Shown one piece after another: positions 26,657-38,399 of a DNA stretch of 64,000 bases. Location: positions 48,550,230 to 48,614,229 of the forward strand of contig CM051516.1 of the NCBI GenBank assembly GCA_028015205.1, written 5' to 3'. This DNA is from Mytilisepta virgata (taxonomy: Eukaryota; Mollusca; Bivalvia; Mytilida; Mytilidae). Under the pieces are notes generated by a model. It saw nothing but the letters and a program-made list of their open reading frames with translations. It was not told where the DNA came from and did not search any database. Within the stretch, counting starts at the first letter, position 1, and every line of letters starts with the position of its first letter. Position numbers and translations under genes: made by a program.

Positions 26657-27890
26657 ATGAGTAAAAAAGGAACGTCAGTCTTCTGCAACCCTGATGCTAC
26701 CAAGACATTGTCCGCCATTTATGACAAATATGTTGTTGTTCCTGCAGACAAGGTCCCGAATAACATCGTTTTTGTATGCAAAAACTACTATATTCAATGC
26801 TTGATTAATGAACTATGGATTGCTACTTCACTTGGCAATCTTAAGCTACAACATTTTCAAAGGAAGAAATAACCGACAATCATAGATCGGTCTTATCGTC
26901 ATCGTTATAAATTTCTTGTTCTAGGTAGAGAAAAGGCTCATTTCGTGAAGAACCACTCTGATTCTGACAAAAAGTATTCTGGAGATGAAATTAAAAACAT
27001 GTTAGATTTTCTCATAGACAACATATTCGTTGAATTTGGCGGTCTAATTTTTCAACAAACAATCGGCATTCCAATGGGAACCAACTATGCTCCTCTCCTC
27101 GCCGATCTGTTTTTGTACTCATACGAAGCGGACTTCATTCAATGGTTACTACGTGAAAACAAAAAGAATCCTTTAATTTCACTTTTCGTTATATAGGTGA
27201 TGTCCAATACTTTCTACATCTTATCTACCCCAGTGAGCTTGAAATTAAGGATACTACAGATACACCAAAGTCCGCTTCATATTTGGATTTGTTTCTTGAA
27301 ATAGACTATGAGGGGCGTTTGAAGACAAAACTTTATGACAAACGCGATGACTTCAACTTTCCTATTGTTAATTTTCCCTTCTTGAGTAGCAATATAGCAT
27401 CATCGCCTGCATATGGCGTCTACGTTTCTCAGCTTATCCTATTTTCAAGGGCATGCGTGAGTTACCCTGACTTTCGACAAAGAGGATTACTGCTGTCACA
27501 AAAGCTTCTTAACCAGGGTTTTATCAGGGATAAATTGATGTCATCACTTAAGAAATTTTACGGTCGTCATCACGAATTGATTGACCATTACAGTGTTCCA
27601 ATATCTAAGATGATGTTGGACCTGTTCCCACTGTCGTAACCTTTCATATGCCTCCACCGATCTGTGACTTCCCCCGGATTGACTTTGTTGAACTTCACGA
27701 CGGGTGCCGTATACGGAGCAGGAACTGCTTACCCTTCCGGAGCACCTGGGTTCACTCCTGGTTTTTATAGGAGTTCGTGTTGTTCATTGTTTTTTTAGTT
27801 TTCTGTATTTATTTGTTGTGCTTGTGGTTGTTCATTTGTCTTCCCGGGTTTGTCTGTCCAATGGATTACGTTTTTTGATTGCTCTTTAGG
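26657..27890 (+). pseudogene. Penelope-like reverse transcriptase copy 1 (broken)
   Basis: Pieces in order: VVVPADKVPNNIVFVCK at 26657-26872; then YSGDEIKNMLDFLIDNIF and QQTIGIPMGTN.APLLADLFL (RT palm region) at 26945-27196; then KLYDKRDDFNFPIVNFPFL and KKFYGRHHELIDHY at 27283-27639. Frame breaks and missing segments, including the YIDD catalytic box, which is lost near 27190-27215, make it non-functional. The 3' tail after 27640 matches that of copy 2. The family call rests on the G-I-P-M-G-T box and tail organisation. Confidence 0.75.
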
Positions 27891-28321
27891 TATATTTGTC
27901 CTTTTTGGTATTTCCATCAAAGATGATGATTGGTATCTTCCTACCTTGTACTGGATACCCAAGTTACATAAGTGCCCATACAAAGAACGCTTTATAGCTG
28001 GATCTGCCAAGTGTTCCACCAAACCATTGTCTCAACTTCTAACTTCTATTTTAACAGCTGTCAAAACGGGCCTCCAAAGTATTTGTGAGACAAGCTATTC
28101 AACAAGTGGTATCAATCAAATGTGGATATTAAAGAACCCCAAAGACTTAAAGGATATTTTACGACCTCTGTCCATTTCAGTTTGTAACAGCATAAAACAA
28201 TTTATTTCTCTACCCTCTATACCACCACTGGAGGAGAAGTTGAAAGATCTAATCCCTCGATGCTTTCAAAATAAAAATGGCAACAGCAGATACACATACC
28301 TTGTCACTGGTAGAGATAAAT

Positions 28322-28646
28322 AAAATAACAATCCAAAGATACTAATATTAGATATAGTAAATTTATACTGTGTTGTATACGACGCATTTCAATGTGTTAT
28401 CTCTCATCAGCAGCATTAAAACCGAAACATTTGGAAGACCAAATACCAAAATTATATTAAACAAGAAGTACTCAACCAAAATACCGAAATAGGAAGCCAA
28501 TTTTCAGCTAAGGAGATCTACCATGTGCATTACAAGGAATGAACCCTTAGTATTTCCATTATTTTTTAATTTTGCTAAATGCTGGTAATTTCTGTAACAA
28601 ATCAATGAATAATCATGTCAGACAAGTCTGACGACTGGGTTGGCGA
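28322..28646 (-). mobile_element. Hammerhead-type small retroelement inserted in RT copy 2
   Basis: ATAAAT flanks it on both sides (28316-28321 and 28647-28652). Removing the insert plus one ATAAAT restores a continuous frame across GRDK-SYFVKNH, so the limits are sure. On the minus strand it has CTGATGAG (28403-28410), then GAAA (28387-28390) and GTC (28381-28383), the ordered core of a hammerhead ribozyme, but stems I and II pair poorly. The body is homologous to about 40400-40560. Confidence 0.7.
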
Positions 28647-28672
28647 ATAAATCATACTTTGTTAAAAACCAC

Positions 28673-29218
28673 AAGTTGATCGAATATGTAAAATTATTTC
28701 CTCAAAAGTTTCACTTTTACAAAAGATTTCAGATCACTTACCTATTAATGTTAGACAATTATATTATAATTCATACATTTAATTTGCCTTATATTGAATA
28801 TTGTAGCTCTGTTTGGGGTGATATTTCAAAGAAAGATGCGGATAGAATTACCAAACTTCAAAAAAGAGCTGCTCGCATCATTCTTGATTGTGATATTTTA
28901 AAACCGTCTGATTTTGTTTTCTGCCTTGAAATGGTTGCCATTTACAAAGAGAGTACAATTTCATAAGTCTATTTTAATGTACAAAGTTGTACATGGTTTA
29001 GTTCCGGAATACATGATTCTACAAACAGGAAATGTTGAACATGTTCAAAGATATAATTTGAGATCTGTTTCTGATAATAATTTAGTTCTACCTAGACCTA
29101 ATACGAATTTTCTAAAGAAATCGTTTCAGTTTTCTGCCGTCAAAATACCTCAATGAAAATTAGACTTGCTCTAATTGAGTCACCCTCTTTTAATAAATAA
29201 TTTATTATTATTATCATT
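28673..29218 (+). pseudogene. LINE 3' fragment (C-terminal part of a non-LTR reverse transcriptase)
   Basis: LPYIEYCSSVWGD, then KLQKRAARIILDCD, then LKWLPFTKRVQFHKSILMYK, HGLVPEYM, YNLRS and PNTNFLKKSFQFSAVK form the usual C-terminal tail of Jockey/CR1-type LINE proteins. It ends in an AATAAATAATTTATTATTATT tail. There is a frame break near 28925. It is 5'-truncated and interrupts RT copy 2. Confidence 0.75.
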
Positions 29219-31252
29219 TAATTACTCTAAATCTAACAAAAATATACGAAATTGTCCTGATGATTGAATTTTTGATCAACAACATATATGGTAGACGTGT
29301 TTTCAAACAGACAATTGGCATTCCTATGGGTACGAATTGTGCGCCACTATTGGCCGACTTGTTCCTTTACTCAAGTGAGGCAGACTTCCTTGACGGTCTT
29401 CTTACGGAAAAACAGAAGAGGTTAGCCCGTACCTTTAATTTCAGCTTCCGCTACATAGATGATGTTTTATCACTCAACACTTCACGTTTTGGGAATTTCT
29501 TATATCTGATCTATCCCAATGAGCTCGAAATTAAGGATACCACAGACACTGCCAAACATGCATCTTATCTTGACCTTCACCTCGAAATTGACACCAGAGG
29601 AAGGTTGAATACAAATCTTTACGACAAACGGGATGACTTTGACTTTCCAATCTCAACTTCCATTTTTGAGCGATAATATTCCAGAAGCGCCGGCGTATGG
29701 AGTATATATTTCATACGTTATTCCAGAGCTTGTGACATACATTGACTTCCTGGACAGAGCCCGTCTCCTGACAGAAAAGTTGCTCAGACAGGGGTATGTT
29801 GCTCCTAAGTTGGAGTCATCCTTATTAAATTTTTATGGACGTCATCATGACTTGGTTGACAGGTATGAAAAAAACGTTTCCCAAATGAAAATGGACCTGT
29901 TCCATTGATTGTACCCCTTCCTCATACCAGATTTGACATGGGCAGCATGGCAGGTGTCCTGCAGGAAGCAGAGACTGCTGACTCTTCCGGAGCACCTGAG
30001 TCTATACCCCCGGTTTCTTGGTGGTGTCCATATTGTTCATACGTTTTTAGTTTTTAATTGTAATGCATGTATTGTTTTGGTCTTGTCTTCGTTGTTCTCC
30101 GGAGTTTGTCAGTTGTTTCGATTGTTCCCTCCTTCGAATATCACTTTGGTATTTCTTGACTTTACTTACACCTCACTTTGGTTATTTTAACATGGTTAGG
30201 CCTTATAAATGTTAATATTTTACACCTCACTGACGCTCGGTGTAAAATATAAACAATTATTATACTTCATGCCAGAAACTACTGTGATATTTGGTAAATT
30301 AATAATTCACATATAAATTCCAACCTATCCGGCAAATATGGCATATAGACAGCAGTAATATGTCCACGTGCGGCTTTATATGTCGCGTGAGTTTTTCTGT
30401 ACATTTATCCAATAACTACAGCAAATGAACTACAGTAATATGTTTACGTGCGGCTTTATAAGTCACGTAAGTTTTTGTGTACATTTCAAAAAGCGCTTTT
30501 CATGAATAAATGTCTTAGTCAGTGATGAGTTTATTTACATGAGAAAAATGAATTAATTTCAAGTTAGATGAATTCTTAGCATGAAGTATAATAATCACAA
30601 TATTAGGGTCTTGTGAAGGTTATATGCGAAATATTTGCCAAGTCTGAGTGGCATATTACCCTACGCTTCGCATATACCCGTCGCAAGACCCTAATATTAT
30701 GTAAATATTTGTCCTAACCATGTTAAAATAACCACAGAGCATGGCACCAATGAATTATTTCTTAATTTTAACCAGTTTTTTCTTTGGTACATACTTTTTG
30801 ATAGTACGAAGTTTCCTTGTCGCATACCCTAGGCCTTTATTTTGCTGAATTTTGAAAATAAAAAGATGATATATTCTCACTTTTGAAACAGGGCACTTCC
30901 TTTTTTTACCCGTGTAAGATTTCCTGATCCCACCCACGGTTGAGATCAGAGATCCATGTGGCCTTTTTCACCAAATCGTCTACTCAGGCTTTTTACATAA
31001 TTAATACGCTTAAAATAAAGTCGTACATTCTTTATGAGATGTATTAGTCAAATATAAAGTTTACCTTAAAATGCTATTCCAGTTCAATAGAACCATTAAA
31101 CTCATCAAAATTGCAATTTAAACAATTCCGCAAACTCGGGCGCATGTGTCATACATTATGACGTCCTAAAAGGGGAAGTAGCTCGTTGATGTAAACAATG
31201 GCATGCAACTCATTTTTGGCTTGTTGTTTCGAGTGTTTGGGGTGATAAACAA

Positions 31253-31406
31253 AATCAAACACCATGGGAAGTACAAGACGGGACAATTTCAGACACCCTC
31301 GGGCAAGATTTCCAACGTCTGCAACTATGCAAGCCTCGTTGGAGGACGGGAAATCTTACCATCGGGTGTCTGAGATTTTCAGTCGTACTTTCCCCGGTGT
31401 TAGATT
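31253..31406. repeat. Hairpin (fold-back) element
   Basis: About 65-base arms pair imperfectly: AATCAAACACC at the left end against GGTGTTAGATT at the right, with TCAGACACCC against GGGTGTCTGA further in. Overlapping frames on both strands (31255-31473, 31264-31512) are products of this symmetry and not genes. Confidence 0.8.
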
Positions 31407-32024
31407 CTTTATTTCCTTTAAATATAGAAATTTCCACAATTACCCAACAACCAATCAAGAACAATACACACATATAAGTATATCTTCTCCAAATTACAAA
31501 GCACGTTATTAAATAGTAGTATCTTCTTATTGTGCGTTAAAAGATATTATAGGTTTTGTAAAAGTTTTTCATCGCAGTTTTACGTCGCTTTCACACAATT
31601 AACTGTATCTTGGCGTCCAATTTTTGTTGGTGGTAAAATTTGGAAAAAATAGACAGAATCACCGATCTTCGGTAGGAAAACTCGCAGTCTATCTAACCTT
31701 GTCAGTTAAGATCGAAAAGAGCCGCGTACTGTTAGTGAGATTCATACAGTGGATCTGATTTTATGAATGTATTATCCAGTTTGAATTCTTAAAAAAATAA
31801 TAAAAACTGGGAAATTTTACTTCATCAGAATAAATAAATACAAAGTTTTAAAGATTTGTTTTCTCCCATTTTATTAAATCAAAACACGTACAAGTTAATT
31901 TCTGTCAACCTTCACAAATTAAACACGACACTATTCTTTTGAATCAGAACAAACTCTTAACGTCCATCTTTTGCCTTTCAGCAGTTTGTGTGGCAAAACA
32001 TTTATTTTCAAACTGATAATTTAT

Positions 32025-32488
32025 AGTGTGAATCCAATTACAATCACGAGCATGCATATATATCTACATGTGGCTATAAATCTATTACATGGGACATTGA
32101 GTTACGTCTCCAATATTTTGTTTTGAATTGTATAAACTATATAAAAATATAATCTTAACTTTAAACAGGTGTTATATTTAAAAAATGCAGAAGTGATATT
32201 CATCGTTCAGTTATACGGCAATGAAACTGAAATCATTGAGATAAGAATTTTCATGGAGACATATAAAACTTGATATAGATCACGAGACATTAAAACTTAA
32301 ATATGATTCCATGCCAGTGTTTATCAGAGGGGAGATAAGTCATATTAATTTTGGTCAGTTTATATTTTTATATAGTTTATAGAATTGCAAAACAAAATAT
32401 TGGAGACGTAACTCAATGTCCCATGTAATGGATTTATAGCTACATGTAGATATATATGCATGCTCGTGATTATAATTGGATTCACACT
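32025..32488. repeat. Fold-back element with about 130-bp arms
   Basis: The left arm 32025-32152 is the reverse complement of the right arm 32360-32488 with few differences (for example GTGTGAATCCAATTA against TAATT.GGATTCACAC, and ATTGGAGACGTAACTCAATG inside). The 207-base loop shows no coding sequence. Confidence 0.85.
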
Positions 32489-33170
32489 TTTTTTATAATA
32501 ATTTGGATGAACTGTTAATGCATATTTATATAAATTAAGAATCATCAGAAGGACTCAATTTTAAAAATTTAGAAAACCGAGGCGATAAAAAAAGTTGTAG
32601 CGTTATTAAACGCCACGACACCAACAGACAAGATGTGCACACCCTGTCGACCCACGACCGAACAGCTGAGCCCAAGTACTAAGCCGTTGAAAACTAAAAT
32701 AGTATGAGGGTAACAGTGGTTTGCTACTTCATTTCTTGATCTAATGCGTCTCATTTTGAAATTTGGATAAACCTTGAAATGGTGAAAAATGGAAATTTCC
32801 AAAAGAGGATTAAATTAAATTTGTGGAAAATCAAGAAGAAAATCGACACACATTTTGTGGCTGAAATCAGTAGAAAAAATTCAAATCTTTTGTCACACAG
32901 ACATTGTGATTCACACAATGGGGTAAAAAAATAATTTTTTTTTTAATTTTGGGTTGAAAAATGTGATTTTTGAAATCTCAAAAATTGGAATTTGTTATTT
33001 CAAACTTTTTGCACAAAATCCATGTTTTAATGAGAAAACAATCTACTATGAAATTCAGACGTTTGGGTCTATTTTTCTGCTTAGTACACTATTTGAAATT
33101 ATGAATATATGAAAAATGCATTACCTTGTATCGTTTCTTTTGTTGACTAGTATACAAACATGCATATTAC

Positions 33171-36100
33171 TTACTCCATTTCACAAATAAAATTGTCCTT
33201 ATAAATACACTGTTCATCGTTCCATTTTCCTGCCTTAGACCAGTTGACCAATTCCAGACAATTTTCATCTCCGTCCTTATTATTTAGACTGTTAGGTTCT
33301 CCATGTGCCCAGTCAGTATAGATTATTGGTTTACCAGACTCCGCCCAGACCCATACCCCTTCAATTACTTCATCACTGCCATCAATCCAGTAACCACGAT
33401 CTAATTTTGAAATTTCAGTTTTATTCACACATATTATACCTTATTTAAATAACACTTTTTAAAAAAAAATTATAGAAATTTGTATTTTTAAATAATTTTT
33501 TATTTTACCTATTATCTGAAATCGTTTTAGGAGTACCGTAGCTGATACGTAGTCTACCTTAATGTGGTCTTTTTCATTACTCATGCAGTTAGTACTTTAA
33601 ACAAGCTGTTAGTTGAGAACATGTATTCTGAAAACTTGTACGTTGATTGGGTACATTTTGGTTTATTGGGACTGATTTTCTTCCTTTAATTGCTTTTTTT
33701 GCTGTTTTAAAACATAGGTTAGGCGGATGTTTAGATTTTCAAAACGGTATTAACCTTTCATTCTGTATAACAAAATTCGCGACTAGATTATTGTCAGTAA
33801 TTTTCTCTTTTTTTGTCCTTTTCATTCCTTCATTTTGGCAATATATGTGAATTAGATTGTGTATTTATTCTATATATACATTTTCTCCCGAATTACTTTT
33901 GACTTGTCTTCTGATTTAATTGTAATAATTTTGATAAAGCCCGATGGTAATGATGGTGGACTTTATATTTGCATTATGCCTTTGTTCATAGGCGGATAAA
34001 AGCTCTACTTTATGATTTATTGGTCAACCTCGTCAAAGGACCACGTACAATTACAGGTGTAGGGTATATTTGAGCTTTTGACTCATCGTTAAAGTCCTAC
34101 AAATAACTTATAGTCACTTTCCACGTGAGAGTTATATTTTATTGCATTTTAAAGCATAAAAAGTCCAAACAGTTCTTTTGACAGTTCGATTGGTGAGATT
34201 CAAAAGAATGGCAAAAAAATTATAACTTCGACTATAACGTCACGTGCATACTACCCATAATAAATCGACAATTTTAATATATCTTTACCTGTGAGGCATT
34301 ATACGAATCCTTCTTTCTATTGAGTTAGGGTGTTTTATTTTCATGTTTTACGGAGGGAGTGATTCTCACCCAAAAGTTGAAATTTCACTTATGTCACTTT
34401 TTGCAATTGTTCCGCTTCGTCAAGCTCGTGAAAAGACGATATTCATCTCGCACTAAATCGCAAAAGATACCCGATTTTCAATATCCGATTCATGTAAGAA
34501 TCCATTAATCCATTAAACTATAAGAATTAAGTGTTTGAGTATTTAATAATAATGCTTATGGCTAGACTTTCACATTTTTCATTATACACAAACAAAAAAT
34601 GTTGATACAAAAAACGTCGAGAGACATACCGAAAGCATATCATTTTTTCAGATGTAAATCTGAAAATCTACATGGAAGTATGTTCAACACAATACGTCAA
34701 AATTACCAGAAATGCCTCCTTCCAACAGCTGTATGGTGTCCTTTAGAAATGTGTTTTCCCCTTGTGTTTCTATAGCAGCCAGTTGTGAATGAAATGCACG
34801 ACAAAAACTCTGCAAAAAATCATCGAATAATAATTATTTTTATTTTGTATTCATGCTACTGGTTGTATTTCGTTATCCGTCTGGAATTTTTAGTGGGGAA
34901 TATCTTAAAGAAAAACATTTCTTTGAAACAGGAGAAAAGGTGTCCCTGTACATTTTGTTGCCTTTAATGGTTACTAAGTATTGCATTTCCCAAAACTGAA
35001 ATGTAGAACTTTGACGAGAGCGGATTTTCCGGTTTGTTTTGTGTGCAATTGATTTTTGCGTTAAATATGACACCACTACTAATGTTACGTGGTCAAATTT
35101 GTGAAATTTCAATTTTCAAAAGTGAAATACAAGCGATTCATATGCAAAGAAAATTAGTTTATATACAATTACAACCAAATGGAAATATAAGGGAAGGGTA
35201 ATATTGACAATCATGATTGTTAGACTTGGTGCAGACAGCAGAAACTTAGCATTGGCGGAGTCAAACAGTCTTCAAAGTTCTTTATATATCCCGATTCGCA
35301 GATGTATAACAACACTTTATAAAGGCGAATATCATCTGAGAACTCAACATTGTTGGCAACAAGACAAATGCATACTATCCTTACGAAAGTCCCAAATATA
35401 GAAAAATGCCAGAAGTCAGCTTTAAGTACATCAGAATACTAATGAGCAAAGTTGAGGACTATGTAGGAAAATGGCAAAAAGGGAAAAATCTAAAATACTT
35501 GGATAAAATCAAGTTATTAAGTTTTATTCACTTATTAGGAATATATAATAGCTCTCAAACTTGTGACATTATTATTGATGATCCTCCGGTTGAGACAATT
35601 TAACAAATTACCCTCTCACACTTCTATCGCCATTGAAGATCGTTGCTCGTGAATCGATCTCCCACTGTTGTGACATCCAATCAGAATTCTTTTTTCATAC
35701 CTTTTGAGCAATCAGGCGTAACGTTATTTAACTTCGTCGACTGTGCTCAATGAATTTACCTAGGTACAGGAAACCTAAAAATCGAGCATTTACGGAAGAA
35801 ATAGGTACTTCTACTCTAACTGGAAAATCTTAAACTCGTTTTTAAAATTCAGCCACTTTCCACTCGTTCCGCTGGGCTCCACTCGGGAAAGACGTGAATT
35901 TTATAAACTCGTTGACAATTTTCTAGTCTTCACTTTGAACTCGTGTAAAAACCTATTATACTTACGTTTATGGGATAAGGTGTCACGAAATAACGAATAA
36001 CAGACTGTTAACCATGATTTACTCATCAATAATCGCCATCCAATCTAGAGAACTTTAGGCGAAAAAAACATAAAAAAGAGATTCGAGATAGTTTGTCTTA

Positions 36101-38395
36101 TAGACACTTAAAAGTGCTGGGGTTAAACTGGGTAAAAGCCATTACCGTATGATTTCCAACAAGGTGAAAGCCATCTGTTTATTTATGTGGTATTGTCCCT
36201 TTTAGCTCACCTGATCCAAAGGTCTGAGGGAGATTTTCTCATCACTTGACGCCCGTCGTCCGTTAACTTTTACAAAAATCTTCTCCTCTGAAACTACTGG
36301 GCCAAACAGAACCAAACTTGGCCACAAGCATCATTGGGATATCTTGTTTTAAAAATATGTTCGATGCCAACGAACATGGCCAACATGGCTTAAAATAGAA
36401 AACAGGGGTTAACTGCATTTTTTGTCTTATATCTCAAAACTAAACCATTTATAACAAAACCGACATGGATAATCAGGTCAATATCTACCTGCAATGAAAT
36501 TTACTACTTTTGAAGTTAAATGGTCGGTCCCTAAAGACAAACTGTAACCAGCAAAAATGTTCAAAAAAGTAAGGTCTACAAATAAGTCAACATGACCAAA
36601 ATCATTGTTTGACCCCTTACTGGAGTTTTTGCCCTTTAAAGACGTCGTCCGGCGTAAACTTTCCTTTAAAGACCTTCTCTGAAACCACTGGGCCGATTGG
36701 AACCAAACTTTGGTGGAATGATCCTTAAGAGGTTCTCTTTCAGAATTATGTCCGACGACCCGGACTGTTAACCAAGATGGCCGCCAAAGCCGAACATAGT
36801 TTAACATAGGACTCTATGGGAAAATTCAGTGAAAAATCTTCTTGTCTGAAACCACTTGATCAATTGGAACCAGACTTGGCAGCAATGGTCCTCTTTCAGA
36901 TTTGTGTCCGATGACCAGGACTGTCAACCAAGATGGCAGCCACAACGGAACTTAGTTAAACATAGGGCCCTATGGGAAAATTCATTGAAAAATCTTCTTG
37001 TCTGAAATCACTCAACCAATTGGAACCAGACTTGGCAGCAATGGTCATTAGGAGATCCTCTTTCAGAAATGGGTCCCAGTTCGTGGACTATGAACCAAGA
37101 TGGCCGCCACAGCTGAACATAGTTTAACATAGGACCCTATTGGAAATTCACTCAAAAATTTTCTCGTCTGAAACCACTGAGCCCATTGGAACTAAACTTG
37201 GCAGCATTAGTCCTTAGATAGTCATCTTTCAGAATTATGTCCGATCACCCGGATTGTCAACCAAGATGACCGCCACAGCCGAACTTGATTTAATATAGGA
37301 CCCTATGGTAAAATTCATTTAGAAATCTTCTTGTCAGAAACCACTTAGCCAGTTTTAACAAGGCGTAGCAGTAATGGTCCTTAGATGGTTCTCTTTTAGA
37401 AATATGTCAATTGACCTGGACTATTCTTTGCTTTCACTAGAAGATCAAGGCACATGTGGTCTCGGGGCTCTAATTGCTACAGTTTTTCACATATGATTTT
37501 GATGTCGAGAAAGAACTTGTATACTACACAATTTAACAAATTACCCTCTCACACTTCTATCGCTTTTTGCATGTCCTGTTTCGTGTGGTTTACATTTTGA
37601 GCATTTACAACATTGTCTGGCATGCTATTACAACTTTCAATTTTTGTAATTAAGATTTGCAGTTAAGTTACTCACGGCTGCATCCGTCCATGATTTTTGG
37701 ATGTCACTTATGTAATAACAGGATTGTCCATGTCGAAACCAACCTCTTGGGCATTCCGCATTTATGTGCAGAACAACTGTAATAAAAATGAAATGAGTCT
37801 AATATTTATGATATTGTAGTTGTTGTAATAACTCGCATCGAAAACGACAGTGTTAGTACATTTGTAGTGGACAATGAGGATTCGTCCTCTTGTCACTAAA
37901 TAGAGCCTTTTAATGTTATTTAAAAATGTTCTACTATATAAAACCCAAGATGAAATGGATTTTTTTAAAATCTGTCCACTGGTTTTGTGTTGCAAAAGTA
38001 CTTTTCGTCTTTTTTGTTTGTTTGTTTACTAGTTATTGTCAAGCAATTGTCGCAGATACAAATGATTACGTGATCTCAAACTGTTCTAACGGCGACACAT
38101 TTATATGTACCAGTATTTAAGATATTAATAATGCGTTTGTTATTCTATGGACATGTATTTCGAAGAAAGTGTGACTGATGACTTCTCACAGATTTAATTG
38201 AAGAACATGATGTGTGTTACAGCCCCATGTTGAAGTTTTTGTACTTTTCCAGATTCCGTTTCTGCATCCCCACTGATATCTATCCCCTATTAATGATATT
38301 AATGATAATATCATCAAAGATATGAAATTTTCTTGATGCGTGTACTTACAAGACAAGGAAATACAGACTATGTTCACTACACAAGAAGTCTTCAT
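33171..38395 (-). CDS. C-type lectin gene 2, complete secreted CTLD protein (159 aa)
   Basis: Exons 38350-38395, 37676-37776, 34707-34809 and 33171-33400 (480 coding bases), with AG/GT borders and phases 1, 0, 1. Exon 1 starts MKTSCVVNIVCISLS, a short signal peptide that continues over the junction into F-V-L-H-I-N-A; cleavage before E-C-P is plausible. The CTLD then runs ECPRGWF, SCYYI, SFCRAFHSQLAAIE, GYWIDG, a calcium/sugar site GEPNS, ENCLEL, WND and NFICEME, ending in TAA. EPN with WND is the mannose-type site, so calcium-dependent binding of mannose-like glycans outside the cell is predicted. All six CTLD cysteines (long form) are present. The ATG has A at -3. Exon breaks and phases match lectin 1, so the two are paralogs. 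Intron 2 holds a Helitron-like insertion. Confidence 0.92.
33435..34700. other. Third intron of lectin gene 2
   Basis: AT-rich, no recognised element; the plus-strand frame at 33647-33850 has no domain. Confidence 0.5.
35595..35630 (+). repeat. 36-bp exact direct repeat, copy 1
   Basis: ACAATTTAACAAATTACCC...CTTCTATCGC is identical to 37528-37563, 1933 bp away. The flanks differ on both sides. It lies in intron 2 of lectin 2. Confidence 0.9.
35835..35915. repeat. Hairpin in intron 2 of lectin 2
   Basis: TTTTAAAATTCA and CTTTCC on the left pair with GGAAAG and TGAATTTTA on the right. The loop (CACTCGTTCCGCTGGGCTC) resembles the loop of the larger hairpin at 41645-41771, so the two may be related. 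Confidence 0.55.
36202..37430. repeat. Helitron-like insertion with about 166-bp tandem units
   Basis: It begins TTAGCTCACCTG, the complement of the CAGGTGAGCTAA terminus seen near 48080, and then contains four to five tandem units with AACCAAGATGG at about 36770, 36926, 37093 and 37259 (spacing 156-167). It stops near 37430 in unrelated sequence. It lies inside intron 2 of lectin 2; the minus frame at 36478-36807 is a by-product. Confidence 0.65.
37528..37563 (+). repeat. 36-bp exact direct repeat, copy 2
   Basis: Identical to 35595-35630. It lies about 110 bases from lectin 2 exon 37676-37776. Confidence 0.9.
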
Positions 38396-38399
38396 GATT

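Larger units (their letters stand above)
27890..30170 (+). pseudogene. Penelope-like reverse transcriptase copy 2 (interrupted twice)
   Basis: The N-terminal part at 27925-28320 has LPTLYWIPKLHKCPYKERFI and STKPLSQLLTSIL, then RCFQNKNGNSRYTYLV, then GRDK. An insertion (28322-28646) follows, then SYFVKNH, then a LINE fragment (about 28673-29218). The RT resumes at 29260-29908 with QTIGIPMGTNCAPLLADLFL, the catalytic YIDDV at about 29452-29466, YDKRDDFDFPI and NFYGRHHDLVDRY. There is a frame break near 29660. The tail to about 30170 matches 7250-7490. The locus is dead but preserves most of the domain. Confidence 0.8.
26517..30761 (+). mobile_element. Composite Penelope-like retroelement locus bounded by inverted ends
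   Basis: The first about 55 bases (GAAATAATTCATTGGTGCCA...) recur inverted at about 30706-30761, with a partial direct copy near 30175-30210. Between them lie two successive degenerate reverse transcriptase copies of the same family. Tandem and partly inverted copies are typical of Penelope-like elements. No target duplication is evident at the outer ends. Near the 3' end are two hairpins (about 30214-30248 and 30600-30698). Confidence 0.6.

Noticed and set aside
35204..35603. Two consecutive 65-codon plus-strand frames
   Set aside because: Separated by stops, no domain, and antisense in an intron of lectin 2.
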